DNA of 64,000 nucleotides from Acetobacter oeni (GCF_011516825.1 NZ_WOTA01000005.1:141106-205105), one strand, 5' to 3'. Positions 46,084 to 55,144 are shown, counted from the stretch's first letter. Notes: generated by a model not told the origin, from the letters alone. Program-made: numbers and translations.

Positions 46084-46878
46084 ATGTCGTTTCTTCATAA
46101 CTTTACCTGTCGACGCTGTTTTAACCGTACACTTACCGCAGCCCTTGTTGCTGCTCCGGTTTCGGCCATCATTGGACGCAAAGCTGATGCAGCAGATAAA
46201 AACATAGCGCCCGTCCCGGGAAGTCCGAAAACAGTAAAAAGCCATGTTCTCGACACAGCGGCTGATGCTTTGCAGGTGAAAAAACCGATTGATGCCATGA
46301 GTGAGTATCTGAATGGATTTCACTTTTATGCTGATGACATGGGACGACAGATCGAAGCCAATCATTTCTGTACGCATTTGACTGAGGATTTCCATCAATG
46401 CGTCATTTATGAAGCGAATCAGACAAACGCCCGACTTATTGGTGTTGAATATATTGTCAGCGAAAGAATATTTAAAACTCTTCCTGAAGATGAAAAGAAA
46501 TTGTGGCATAGCCACCAGTATGAGGTGAAATCAGGAATGCTTGTCGCCCCCGATGTTCCCAATCCAGCGGAACATGCTTTCATGACGGATCTCGTGACAA
46601 CTTACGGGAAAACATGGCACACTTGGCAGATAGATCGGGATCATGATCTTCCCCTTGGCATCCCTCAATTGATGATGGGGTTTACCAAAGATGGTCAGAT
46701 ACAACAGTCCTTTCTGGATGATCGGGACAGGCGTTTCGGGCTTTCCACTCAGAGTGAAAGAAAGAACCGTGCCGATATACCAACGCCGGATGTCGCGGTG
46801 GGCGCAAACTCGTGGGAGAGCGGTACAGTGCCTCAATTGCAGCTTGTGGAAATGCCGGTAAAAAATATCAAAAAATGA
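46084..46878 (+). CDS. DUF1264 (OBAP-like) exported protein
   Basis: This 264-aa protein begins at the ATG at 46084 after AAAGGACAG. It has a signal-like N terminus (to about residue 37, ADAAD), then a DUF1264 domain with LNGFHFYADDMGRQIEANHF, THLTEDFHQCVIYE and HSHQYEVKSG. The family includes plant oil-body-associated proteins and bacterial proteins of unknown job. The N terminus has an Arg pair (CRRC) but is not a clean Tat motif. It stands alone between the dehydrogenase operon and a convergent SDR gene. Confidence 0.85.
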   Translation: MSFLHNFTCRRCFNRTLTAALVAAPVSAIIGRKADAADKNIAPVPGSPKTVKSHVLDTAADALQVKKPIDAMSEYLNGFHFYADDMGRQIEANHFCTHLTEDFHQCVIYEANQTNARLIGVEYIVSERIFKTLPEDEKKLWHSHQYEVKSGMLVAPDVPNPAEHAFMTDLVTTYGKTWHTWQIDRDHDLPLGIPQLMMGFTKDGQIQQSFLDDRDRRFGLSTQSERKNRADIPTPDVAVGANSWESGTVPQLQLVEMPVKNIKK

Positions 46879-46970
46879 TTTATATATAGTCCACGGCAGA
46901 TACCGGGGCAGGACCTTTACCGGTCCTGCAAGCAAATGGGTTTCACCAGATTTCATCCGTCGTATCGCGA

Positions 46971-47822
46971 TCAGAGCATTGGTCTGCCTCCGGTCACAGG
47001 AAGAACGGCTCCAGTCGTATAGCTGCTCTCGTCTGACGCGAACAGCACATAGGCAGCGGCCAATTCTGCCGGCTGGGCCGCTCGTCCAAGAGGGGTGTTT
47101 TTACCAAATTCGGTAATAGCCTCTTCCGGCATTGTGGACGGAATGAGAGGTGTCCAGACAGGACCGGGAGCAACAGCATTAACACGGATATTCCGTTCTC
47201 CCAGCATTTGCGCAAGACCGACTGTGAAATTGGAGATAGCTGCCTTTGTCGCGGCATAGACGGGCAGGTGAGGAGAAGGTTGGGCCGCGTTAATCGAACT
47301 CGTGTTGATAATCGAAGCGCCGCTCTGCAGATGTGGTAAGGCTGCCTGACATAGAAAGAACATACTGTAAAAATTCGTGCGAAATGTTGTGTCGAGTTCT
47401 TTTTCATCAATTTCGGAAAGATCTGTCACGGATTTCTGGTGGGCAGCATTATTGACAAGAATATCCAGTTGCCCGAATTCTTCGATTGTGCGTTTTATTA
47501 TCTCATTACAATGCGATCGTAGCTGGATATCTCCTGGAATCAGGATAGCGCGGCGGCCTGCCTTTTTCACCCAGTCAGCGGTGGTCTGAGCATCTTTGTC
47601 TTCTGTAAAATAAGCGATTGCGATATCGGCGCCTTCGCGAGCAAAGGCAATCGCGACCGCCCGGCCTATTCCGGAATCTGCCCCAGTTATCAAAGCAATT
47701 TTTCCGGAAAGTTTTCCTGACCCTCGATAGCTTTCTTCTCCATGATCGGGAATAGGATTCATTTTTTCTGTATCTCCCGGAACAGCTTGATGCTGGGGTG
47801 AGAATTTTTCTTCAGATGACAT
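46971..47822 (-). CDS. SDR oxidoreductase, stress-type (YdaD/YhdF-like)
   Basis: This 283-aa enzyme uses the ATG at 47822, which has AAGGAG upstream. After a 40-residue polar N-terminal extension typical of the YdaD/YhdF group it shows TGADSGIGRAVA (NAD(P) motif), NNAAHQKS, and the catalytic S in NTSSINA with YAATK. Bacillus YdaD is a sigma-B stress protein; members are annotated loosely as glucose dehydrogenases. The substrate is unknown. It is convergent with the DUF1264 gene. Confidence 0.88.
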   Translation of the reverse strand: MSSEEKFSPQHQAVPGDTEKMNPIPDHGEESYRGSGKLSGKIALITGADSGIGRAVAIAFAREGADIAIAYFTEDKDAQTTADWVKKAGRRAILIPGDIQLRSHCNEIIKRTIEEFGQLDILVNNAAHQKSVTDLSEIDEKELDTTFRTNFYSMFFLCQAALPHLQSGASIINTSSINAAQPSPHLPVYAATKAAISNFTVGLAQMLGERNIRVNAVAPGPVWTPLIPSTMPEEAITEFGKNTPLGRAAQPAELAAAYVLFASDESSYTTGAVLPVTGGRPML

Positions 47823-48128
47823 GGTGTTTTCTCCTTGAGAATGTATTCCCAAAGGTCATCAGGAAAGAAAGTTTCTTGGTTTTAGAAAAAATGTACTACA
47901 AGTGATTTGATGCGATCAGAACCGTGAAACTTTCAGCTGACCGTATCGTTTGCATTTTATCCGCTTTGCGGGGTTATCTTTTACAAGTTGATACGTCATC
48001 ACTTTCAGTAAAAAAAAGTAAGCAGAAATGTAATCCTAAAAAATGCAGGAATAGATAATCTCGTGACTCTCTCTGCATTTCGATAATCCTACAAAATACG
48101 TCGTATGTTTTGAAAAAGGAAAGCTCCT
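47823..48128. other. Divergent promoter region
   Basis: About 306 bp, AT-rich, between the divergent SDR and DUF4142 genes. No gene is seen. Both promoters must be here; DUF4142 has AAAAGGAAAG just before its ATG. Confidence 0.5.
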
Positions 48129-48650
48129 ATGAAAAAAGCCTACTTTCTCGCCATAGCATTGTGTTTCTCAACGCCAGCTCTGGCGCAGTCTCTTCCGGAG
48201 CGAACGGGCGTGAATTCCATGATGGGAATTGCTCCAAAAACGGATGATTTCATTCAGAGTGTTTCCTGGAGTGATCTTTTTGAGATTCAATCCAGTCAGA
48301 TGGCTCTATCAGATCCTTCGCTTAAAACATTTGCGTCGAGAATGATCGCGGATCACCAGAAAACCTCGGCAGAACTGAAGCAGCTTCTCAGTGCCAACAA
48401 TATGGCAGCCACGCCTCCGGCTTCCGTCGATGATACACACAAAAGAAAGCTGGATACATTGCATGGTCTCCATGGCGACAGCTTTGTAAGACAGTATCGT
48501 AAGGATCAGATTTCCGCTCATGAGGATGCCCTGTCGCTTTTCCGGCGGTATGCGAAGAGCGGTGAAAATGAAGCACTGAAGAAATGGGCCGGAGATACCA
48601 TACCTACTCTTGAAGAGCATCTGAAAATGGCAGAGAGCCTATCGGAATAA
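48129..48650 (+). CDS. Exported DUF4142 protein
   Basis: This 173-aa protein has a signal peptide (MKKAYFLAIALCFSTPALAQ) and a DUF4142 domain, a ferritin-like helical bundle: IQSVSWSDLFEIQSSQMAL, FASRMIADHQKTSAEL, KDQISAHEDALSLFRRYA and PTLEEHLKMAESL. The conserved His/Glu residues look able to bind metal but this is not demonstrated. The family is frequent in stress and root-colonisation islands of Alphaproteobacteria. Confidence 0.88.
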   Translation: MKKAYFLAIALCFSTPALAQSLPERTGVNSMMGIAPKTDDFIQSVSWSDLFEIQSSQMALSDPSLKTFASRMIADHQKTSAELKQLLSANNMAATPPASVDDTHKRKLDTLHGLHGDSFVRQYRKDQISAHEDALSLFRRYAKSGENEALKKWAGDTIPTLEEHLKMAESLSE

Positions 48651-49087
48651 CGTCCTGAATTTTTTCGAAAATCCGTTTCTAATAGGCAGGGATTTATGAT
48701 TCTGATTTCTGATCTGAATCGCAGAACCTCTGCTGACATAGACCGGGTCCTGACATCGGACTGATCGCATGCGGCCGGAACATGCGTTTATTCTGACGCG
48801 TTCATCCGATGCTTACGGCGGACAGGTATTGGCATGGCCACCGAGGCAAGCAGGAAAGGTATTATCGTGGATTGGGAGACTTTGATATGTCCGGTTGCTT
48901 CCTGCCAGCCGTGTTGGCCTCTGAGCGTGCTCCTCTGCTTCTGATGAAACCGTCCCACAGAACAAAAACGGGCACCCGTTCTTGGTCATCACACGACTGC
49001 TGTAAAGAGAGCTGAACCGTATATCCGGAAATCTATATCTGAAATCATGATTTCAGAAAAATATCAGATTTATCAGGAGAAGGTTCA
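48651..49087. other. Intergenic stretch without a supported gene
   Basis: About 437 bp. A 68-codon frame at 48809-49015 has no ribosome-binding site and an unlikely composition. The last bases, AGGAGAAGGTTCA, are the ribosome-binding site of the next gene. Confidence 0.45.
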
Positions 49088-49621
49088 TTGATAGAGGGAA
49101 ACCGCTTCGTCATTCAGAAGCACGATGCGCGACGACTACATTACGATTTTCGTCTTGAACTGAATGGCTTTCTGAAAAGCTGGGCGGTGACAAAGGGGCC
49201 GAGTCTTGTCCCGGGTGAGAGGCGTCTCGCTGTTCAGGTCGAAAATCATCCGTTGGACTACGGTGATTTCGAAGGCACGATCCCTAAAGGAAAGTATGGT
49301 GGTGGCACGGTGGCTGTCTGGGATCGAGGAACCTGGACTTCGCTCGAAGACCCTGAAAAAGGGCTGGCGGAAGGACATCTCGATTTCGAGCTGCACGGAG
49401 AAAAACTCACCGGGCGCTGGTATTTGATCCGGATGAAAGGCAAACCCCAGGATAAACGCGACAACTGGCTGCTGATCAAAGCTGCTGATGACGCAGCCCG
49501 CAGTCCCGACGATCCGGACATTCTTGAAGAACAGCCTGCTTCTATCAGATCAGGACGGACAATTACGGAAATCGCTGAGAGTAAACCTTCCCGCTATCCA
49601 AGAAGAAAACCTCTTTCGTGA
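49088..49621 (+). CDS. Stand-alone LigD-type 3'-phosphoesterase
   Basis: This 177-aa protein is the phosphoesterase domain that normally forms part of the repair ligase LigD and removes 3' phosphates or ribonucleotides at DNA ends. The start is a TTG with a strong AGGAG upstream. Residues H12, H18, D20, R22, H54 and Y58 keep the exact spacing of the catalytic set H42, H48, D50, R52, H84 and Y88 of Pseudomonas LigD. The polymerase and ligase domains and a Ku gene are not in the window. The N terminus lacks the roughly 30 residues found before the first catalytic His in LigD. It could be a true single-domain enzyme or a remnant. Confidence 0.85.
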   Translation: MIEGNRFVIQKHDARRLHYDFRLELNGFLKSWAVTKGPSLVPGERRLAVQVENHPLDYGDFEGTIPKGKYGGGTVAVWDRGTWTSLEDPEKGLAEGHLDFELHGEKLTGRWYLIRMKGKPQDKRDNWLLIKAADDAARSPDDPDILEEQPASIRSGRTITEIAESKPSRYPRRKPLS

Positions 49622-50045
49622 TATAGAAAGGAGCAGAATTTCTTTTCCGAAAACCTACAGGTTCGAAACCATAATGGGTATAAAATGTTGTAAATTATCC
49701 GCTTTCATCACGTCTGTGCAGGCATAAATCACGAGAGCGTTTCAGATATGCTGCCCATGACTACCATTACCCCGCTCCCGATCGCATATAATGCTGACGT
49801 CGCCCCCGAAAACAGCTTGTCTATCGGCTGATTCATCCGGCCCGTCCGGCAGACGTGACACAACTGATATACGCTTTTCTGCCCGGTAGAAACCTTCAAT
49901 ATGCCTTGCAAGGAGCCATGTCGATGCTGGTTTTCTATATCAATTGGGCAGGGCACTCGCTTTCTCCATAGAGACGTCAGGTTTTGGACAGCCAAAAAGT
50001 ACTCCGCCGCGTATTCGGTCGTCCCGACTGAGTTCCAATATCCTG
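49622..50045. other. Intergenic stretch without a supported gene
   Basis: About 424 bp between the phosphoesterase and the convergent small basic protein. Open frames of up to 88 codons occur on the minus strand but have no start signal or recognisable motif. Confidence 0.4.
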
Positions 50046-50348
50046 CTATTTCTCGTTTTTCCTACGTGTTTCAGCAGCTTTCTTCGCTGAAGCGGAGCGG
50101 TCTTCCGCTGGCCGGTGTGCAGACGCCGCCCCGCCAGCCTTGCCGCCCTTCCGCGACGGTTCGTGTGTTACGGTGTGACCTCTTCCCGATCCGCTCTTCT
50201 TGCCACCACCCGTTTCCTTATTGACGGTGGCCCATGCGCGGCGTTCCGCTTCGTCCTTGCTGACGCCACGCTTTTCATAGCCCTCTTCGATATGTTCAGC
50301 CTGTCTTTTCTGCTTGTCCGTATAGGCGGATTTGTCTCCACGCGGCAT
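50046..50348 (-). CDS. Small basic stress-island protein
   Basis: This 100-aa hydrophilic protein starts MPRGDKSAYTDKQKRQAEHI, has a helical part with YEKRGVSKDEAERRAWATVN, then a Gly/Ser/Lys-rich disordered half with GGKAGGAASA resembling a KGG-type patch. Proteins with this N terminus are common in rhizobia and often carry the label plasmid stabilization protein; that function is not shown. It probably binds nucleic acid or protects under drying, judging only from charge and company. Confidence 0.65.
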   Translation of the reverse strand: MPRGDKSAYTDKQKRQAEHIEEGYEKRGVSKDEAERRAWATVNKETGGGKKSGSGRGHTVTHEPSRKGGKAGGAASAHRPAEDRSASAKKAAETRRKNEK

Positions 50349-50673
50349 GATCTATCCTCCAGTCTTGTGCTATTCAAACGATTTCGTCTCAATACGACGT
50401 AAGTCCTCTTTCTGTGATAAAGCAGGAAAAGAGAAAAACGTTTCCGAGCACAGCTATGGCTGTTTGATACTTCTATCCGTCAGGAGGCTGGTTCGCCTAT
50501 GGGATCTGTAATCCAGCTCTGTAGAAAATTTTTTGTAACTATTGGAAACCGCTGACAGTTCTGGCGTGAAGTAATTTATTTGAGCAATTTCAAAAGTTGT
50601 CATTTTCGTGAACAGTGATCTGGTAGGCCGTTCGGTAGCACTACTGATATGGGATCAATTATCAAGGCATTAA
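50349..50673. other. Intergenic stretch next to the IS cluster
   Basis: About 325 bp, AT-rich, with no supported gene. It ends at TTAAGAGCCC, where the IS5 remnant begins. Confidence 0.4.
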
Positions 50674-51083
50674 GAGCCCTTTTGGAAATTCACGGATGAG
50701 CGTTTCGGCGTAACAGGAGGCTTCCCATGGCGATGTGGATCATGGCCTCTGCAACGTCAATACGTTGTTCGTAATCCTTCACCAGTCGGCGCCAGCGGAT
50801 CATCCAGCCGAATGTTCGTTCAACAACCCACCGACGCGGCAGGATTTCAAACCCTTTTGCCATATCTGATCGTCGGATGATCTCGACGGTGAAGTCGAGA
50901 AAGGCGGCCTTGTCCATCAATTGCAGGCGATCATAGGCTCCATCTGCGAACAGATGCTTCACCCACGCCCAGCGTTTGCGGATGGCATCCAGGATCATCT
51001 GCCCTCCCGCGCTATCCGAAATATCGGCAGATGTCAGCCTGACCAGAAGCAACCGGCCATCCGTATCGACGGCAATGTGCCGC
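50674..51083 (-). pseudogene. IS5-family transposase, 3' remnant
   Basis: A transposase frame ends at 50690 and can be read back from there to 51083, where another IS interrupts it. Visible text includes RHIAVDTDGR, HLFADGAYDRLQLMD and ILPRRWVVERTFGWMIRWRR, the second Asp and the Glu of a DDE core. A terminal repeat-like AGAGCCCTTTTGG lies just beyond the stop. The N-terminal half is not found on the other side of the inserted elements. Confidence 0.85.
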
Positions 51084-51085
51084 TA

Positions 51086-51949
51086 GAGGGTTTTATTTAC
51101 TTTCGTGTGTGAATGGTACAGTAAAGATGGATGATTACTGCACGCAGGCCGTATCCATCTGATATCAGTGACGAAGAATGGTCTCTGATTATTCCATATC
51201 TTCTTCTGATGAAGGAAGACGCGGAACAACGCCATCATGATCTGCGGGAACTGTTCAACGGTCTTCGTTACGTGATCCGTTACGGTATTGCATGGCGGGC
51301 GATGCCGAACGATCTTCCGCCCTGGACTGCGGTTTACCAGCAATCCCGGCGCTGGATGGAAGCGGGATGTTTCGAGGCTGTTGTCCACGATCTCCGGGCT
51401 GTGCTGCGGCTGGCTGCAGGAAAACAGGCTGAGCCGACAACGGCGATTATCGACAGCCGGATACTGCGTTCGACCCCGGAGAGTGGATCGCGCGCCGGGT
51501 ATGATGGCGCGAAAAGAAAGAACGGATCGAAGCTGCACATGGCGGTCGATACCCTGGGCATCTTCTGGCCCTGCACGTCACACCGGCAAACAGGGATGAC
51601 CGGGCAGAAGTCGGTCCGCTCGCGCAAGCCATTCAGCAGGCGACAGACGGTAGCGTTGAACTGGCATGGGCTGACCAGGGCTATACCGGATCAAAAGCAG
51701 CCAATGCAGCAAAAGAGCACGACATCACTCTCGAAATCGTCAGGCTGCCTCAGGCTAAACGGGGTTTTGTGCTGCTGCCCCGTCGCTGGATTGTGGAACG
51801 GTCTTTCGCGTGGGCCACGCGATGCAGAAGGCTGGTCAAAGACTATGAACGCTGTGCCTCAACCCTGGCTGCAATGCACATCATCGCCTTCGCAGGCTTC
51901 ATGCTCAGAAACGCAGCTAACCTGCTCATGCAAAGTGCATAACACCCTC
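51086..51949 (+). mobile_element. IS5-family insertion sequence (IS427-like), frameshifted
   Basis: The element is 864 bp with inverted repeats GAGGGTTTTATTTACTTT (left) and GAGGGTGTTATGCACTTT (right, other strand), flanked by TA on both sides (51084-51085 and 51950-51951). It sits inside the IS5 remnant on its left; on its right the IS1182 copy 2 begins three bases further on. Confidence 0.82.
51131..51942 (+). pseudogene. IS5-family transposase with a -1 frameshift
   Basis: The first frame (from 51131) encodes the N-terminal part to HMAVDTLG, with SDISDEEWSLIIPYLLL and TAIIDSRILRSTPESGSRAG. At 51557-51560 the natural continuation HLLALHVTPANRDDRAEVG moves to the -1 frame and runs to TAA at 51940-51942, with WADQGYTGSKAA and RRWIVERSFAWATRCRRLVKD. 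There is no classical slippery heptamer at the junction, only CTGGGCAT, so a one-base deletion in a G run is more likely than programmed frameshifting. Some IS5 subgroups do use two frames, so this is not certain. Confidence 0.8.
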
Positions 51950-51952
51950 TAG

Positions 51953-53401
51953 CAGCCTGTCGGGTTGGGCATTTTGCGGCTGATAACGCCGAGGCTGACC
52001 CGGCTTATGCTGCCTGAAGCCGTGCCATTCTTTTGCAGTTGTATGCGAGAGCGACGAGTGTCCATTCGGTCGTGACTTTTGCAAGGCTGCGCAGACTGAA
52101 TCTTCTGAAGCCCATGATGCTTTTGATAATTCCAAAGACCGGTTCAACGGTCTGTTTTCGTAGTCTGTAAACATTTCCGGCTTTTGTGGTTTCCAGTTTT
52201 TTCTTCATGGCAAGCCGCCAGGGTCCGGTGATCCGGCGTGGTTCCCTGTTTTCAGGAGGTGGTCGGAAATCATATGGCCTGCGGGCACAGGGCCGTCCGA
52301 TGGCGACCAGCGGATCAATGCCCTTTTTCCGCAGGTCCCGGACCGCCTGCCCGCTGGCGTAACCGGTGTCGGCGAGCACTGTCTTTGGGAGACCGATCGT
52401 GTTTTCCATCGACAGCACGGTGCTGGCAAAGGATGGCGCGTCCGCTGACGTAGCGACAACGTCGGTTGTCACGATCAGCTGGCTGCCTTCGGCGCAGACC
52501 ACGGCCTGGGCATTGTAAGCCTGCCGGAACTCGTGGGCATCCGAACGCCGCATGAGGCGGCTGTCGGGATCGGTCAGGCTGATCTGCCGGTCGGGTGGTG
52601 GTTCATCGTCGGGCGGTTTGGGCGCCCGGCCGCGACGCCCTGTTTTTGCGTCATACACCGCCTTCTTTTTCTCGTATGCCGGTCGCGCCGCCTCGGCCTG
52701 CGCCTTCGCATCTGCTTCCAGCCGGGCGCAGGCTTCGTCCAGCTTCGCTTTCAGTGTTTCCCGTCGGGCAAGCGCTTCCGGCAATGCCTGCGGATCGCTG
52801 TCTGTGGCATCCGCGTGCTCCGCCTGGTCCATCAGTTTCGCGATATCCACCGCCAGCTGTTCGCGCAGCGCCCTGATCCGGTCGTAGCGCACCGAACGGT
52901 ATTTCGAAGCGTCGGCATCGATTTTCGTGCCGTCGATCGATACGACACCCAGACGCAGCAGACCCGTCTCGCGCGCCAGAAGCAGGACCTGCGCAAATGC
53001 AGCTTCAATGGCTGTCCGGTTCGTCCGGCGGAAGGTCGCAATCGTATCATGATCCGGATGCAGGTTCGCCGCCACGAAGCGCACCCCGATGTCGCGATAT
53101 GTCGCCCGCTCGATCCGGCGTGAGGAAAACAACCCGTTCGCATAGCTGAAGATCAGAAGGGCCAGCATCAGGCGCGGGTGATACTGCGCCCTGCCTCCCG
53201 TGCGTACTGGCACGCAGAACGCACTCATCGGAACCCGCTCAACAGCTGCGACAATGAAATGCGCCATATCGTCAGCAGGAAGCCACGACTTCAGATCCGG
53301 TGGCAGAAGATACGGCTGCGATCGATCAAACGGGATGAAGCTGCTCATCCTGAAAGCTTACCCCAGATCGCCAGAGGCAGGTACCCCAACCCGACAGCCT
53401 G
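51953..53401 (-). mobile_element. IS1182-family insertion sequence, copy 2
   Basis: The element is 1449 bp with inverted repeats CAGCCTGTCGGGTTGGG and CAGGCTGTCGGGTTGGG and a perfect CTAG duplication (51949-51952 and 53402-53405). The left CTAG includes the last base of the neighbouring IS5 element, so copy 2 used the CTAG made by that junction as target. It is inverted relative to copy 1. Confidence 0.88.
52005..53348 (-). CDS. IS1182-family transposase
   Basis: This intact 447-aa transposase has the same layout as the one at 30048: FIPFDRSQPYLLPPDLKSWL, SIDGTKIDADASKYR, VLADTGYASGQA and QTVEPVFGIIKSIMGF. Differences are scattered throughout, including a changed charged middle segment, so the two copies diverged well before this arrangement or arrived separately. 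Confidence 0.93.
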   Translation of the reverse strand: MSSFIPFDRSQPYLLPPDLKSWLPADDMAHFIVAAVERVPMSAFCVPVRTGGRAQYHPRLMLALLIFSYANGLFSSRRIERATYRDIGVRFVAANLHPDHDTIATFRRTNRTAIEAAFAQVLLLARETGLLRLGVVSIDGTKIDADASKYRSVRYDRIRALREQLAVDIAKLMDQAEHADATDSDPQALPEALARRETLKAKLDEACARLEADAKAQAEAARPAYEKKKAVYDAKTGRRGRAPKPPDDEPPPDRQISLTDPDSRLMRRSDAHEFRQAYNAQAVVCAEGSQLIVTTDVVATSADAPSFASTVLSMENTIGLPKTVLADTGYASGQAVRDLRKKGIDPLVAIGRPCARRPYDFRPPPENREPRRITGPWRLAMKKKLETTKAGNVYRLRKQTVEPVFGIIKSIMGFRRFSLRSLAKVTTEWTLVALAYNCKRMARLQAA

Positions 53402-55144
53402 CTAGAGCGAGATACCTGCCTGTCGGTCTCGATAATGTTCCCATTCAACGGTGCCCTTTGCGTGGATTACTCCCGCAACGGCCTTGCCAATTTGCCTCTC
53501 GATGGCTGGTGTCCATGGCACAAGCTGAAATCCTAGCCCGCTGTCGACCATCGCGTATCGTCCTGACGCAAGAACGAGGCGTTTACGATAGATTCCAGCG
53601 ACGTGATCACCCGTCCTGAGTTCCTCGAACGTCTTGCCCTCTTGCCGTGCAAGTTTCTCGCTTACTGCCCTCACCTCCTGATCGCGGAGCGTGGTCAGAA
53701 GTCCGCGCCGGAATACCACTTGTTGGCCCTCTCGGTGTGCAAGACCCTGCTGGACGAGATGATCTTTGCGCTGACGCACGGCATCACGAACTTCTTGCCC
53801 GAAGCCGCCCCCCAATTCAATTGGTTCCTTCGCTACAGCCTGCCGATCCAGCCAGGTGGCCCCCTGCGCTTCAATCTGCTGTTCCAACGTGAAGTCCGAC
53901 CGCACCACCAACGCAGAACGCTGCCGTCCCTTCGCATCGTCGAACCGGCGCAGTTCGATGATTGCCCCCATAGGAGCATCCGTTGTCGCCTCCAGGCTAG
54001 GGAGGTGAACGTGATGCGTACGCCCATCGATCCCATCCACCACCGCGAAGGCCGTACCCTTCAACTCGTCAGCCAGCCCGCGGCCGAGCAGCTTGCCGAT
54101 GACGGGGTGCTCGGTTTCTTCGCCGGCCAGCACCCATGAGGATTGCGGCCGATCGACGCCCTGCTCGGCGATACCACGGTGGATCCGCTTGATGATGTCG
54201 TTGCGCTGGCCCATCTCGCGCAGCGTGGCCTCCGCGTGCTCCTCCAACGCCCACCGACCGGGTTCGATCTGCTGCGCCAGCCCCAGTCCTTCCAGGCGCC
54301 GGAGACGACCGACCTTGAGCACCTCGAACGTATCGGGCCGGCGATCGGACGTGGGACGCATGTCGATGATTCCGTGCTCACCTGCGTCGCGCTGAAGCTG
54401 CCGATCGAGTTGCGTCCAGCGATCCGCCTCGACCTGACGCTCGACTGTACGCCGGATTTCAATGTCGTTGCGTATCCCGAGCTCGCGCGTCACGAGTTCC
54501 TGCGCGCGGCCACGCATGCCTTCGCGGATGTAATCACGGGAGATCACCAGGTCCTCGCCGTCCTGCGCCTTGCCACGCACGATGACATGGATGTGGGGAT
54601 GCTCGGTGTTCCAGTGGTCCACGGCCGCCCAGTCGAGTTTCGTGCCGAGGTCGTGCTCGGCCTGCGTCATCAGGTCGCGCGTAAAACTCTTGAAGTCGGC
54701 CATCTCGACGGCATCGTCCGGCGACACGATGAAACGAAAATGGTGACGATCATCGGCACAGCGCTCGGCGAACGCTTTGGGATCGACCTCATCCTGGTCG
54801 GGGCCGAACAGCTTCGCCTTCTCGCCGTCTTTCGTGACGCCCTCGCGGCGCAGATACCGCAGATGCGGGGTCAACGGTGCGGCGCGTGGCCCATGCTTCA
54901 CCACGCGGGCCTTGATCACCACCCCACGCGAGCGGCTGGTGAGGAAGCGGTTGGCATGCGCGCTCGCGACACGACCACGCCCGAAGGTCGAGCGACCACC
55001 TCCACCGGTTCCCTGACGTCCGCGTCCCATGCCTCCGGCACGCTGGGTTGCAGCTAGGGCCTGCGCGATGAAAGGGCGCGCCCGCTGGGAACGGGGGGAA
55101 CGGATGCGTCCGGGCCGAACCCGGAAATCATCGTCATTTTTCAT
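53402..55144 (-). CDS. Relaxase with DUF3363 domain (MobA/VirD2-like)
   Basis: This nuclease nicks the transfer origin and leads DNA transfer of a conjugative element. The 580-aa protein has a basic, Gly/Arg-rich N terminus (to about residue 75), RHHFRFIVSPDD near residue 133, and the metal-binding histidines in HWNTEHPHIHVIVRG (H177, H182, H184, H186). The DUF3363 domain fills the C-terminal half. The stop TAG is formed inside the CTAG duplicated by the IS1182 insertion, so the last residues may be cut off, although the end (EWEHYRDRQAGISL) resembles normal family ends. TraG and other transfer genes that should follow are not present beyond the IS cluster. Confidence 0.9.
   Translation of the reverse strand: MKNDDDFRVRPGRIRSPRSQRARPFIAQALAATQRAGGMGRGRQGTGGGGRSTFGRGRVASAHANRFLTSRSRGVVIKARVVKHGPRAAPLTPHLRYLRREGVTKDGEKAKLFGPDQDEVDPKAFAERCADDRHHFRFIVSPDDAVEMADFKSFTRDLMTQAEHDLGTKLDWAAVDHWNTEHPHIHVIVRGKAQDGEDLVISRDYIREGMRGRAQELVTRELGIRNDIEIRRTVERQVEADRWTQLDRQLQRDAGEHGIIDMRPTSDRRPDTFEVLKVGRLRRLEGLGLAQQIEPGRWALEEHAEATLREMGQRNDIIKRIHRGIAEQGVDRPQSSWVLAGEETEHPVIGKLLGRGLADELKGTAFAVVDGIDGRTHHVHLPSLEATTDAPMGAIIELRRFDDAKGRQRSALVVRSDFTLEQQIEAQGATWLDRQAVAKEPIELGGGFGQEVRDAVRQRKDHLVQQGLAHREGQQVVFRRGLLTTLRDQEVRAVSEKLARQEGKTFEELRTGDHVAGIYRKRLVLASGRYAMVDSGLGFQLVPWTPAIERQIGKAVAGVIHAKGTVEWEHYRDRQAGISL

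Noticed and set aside
48809..49015. 68-codon frame before the phosphoesterase gene
   Set aside because: It has no ribosome-binding site and an unlikely amino-acid composition, and does not join the phosphoesterase frame.
54143..55057. Long open frame antisense to the relaxase
   Set aside because: It is a shadow of a high-GC gene; the relaxase on the other strand has clear catalytic motifs.
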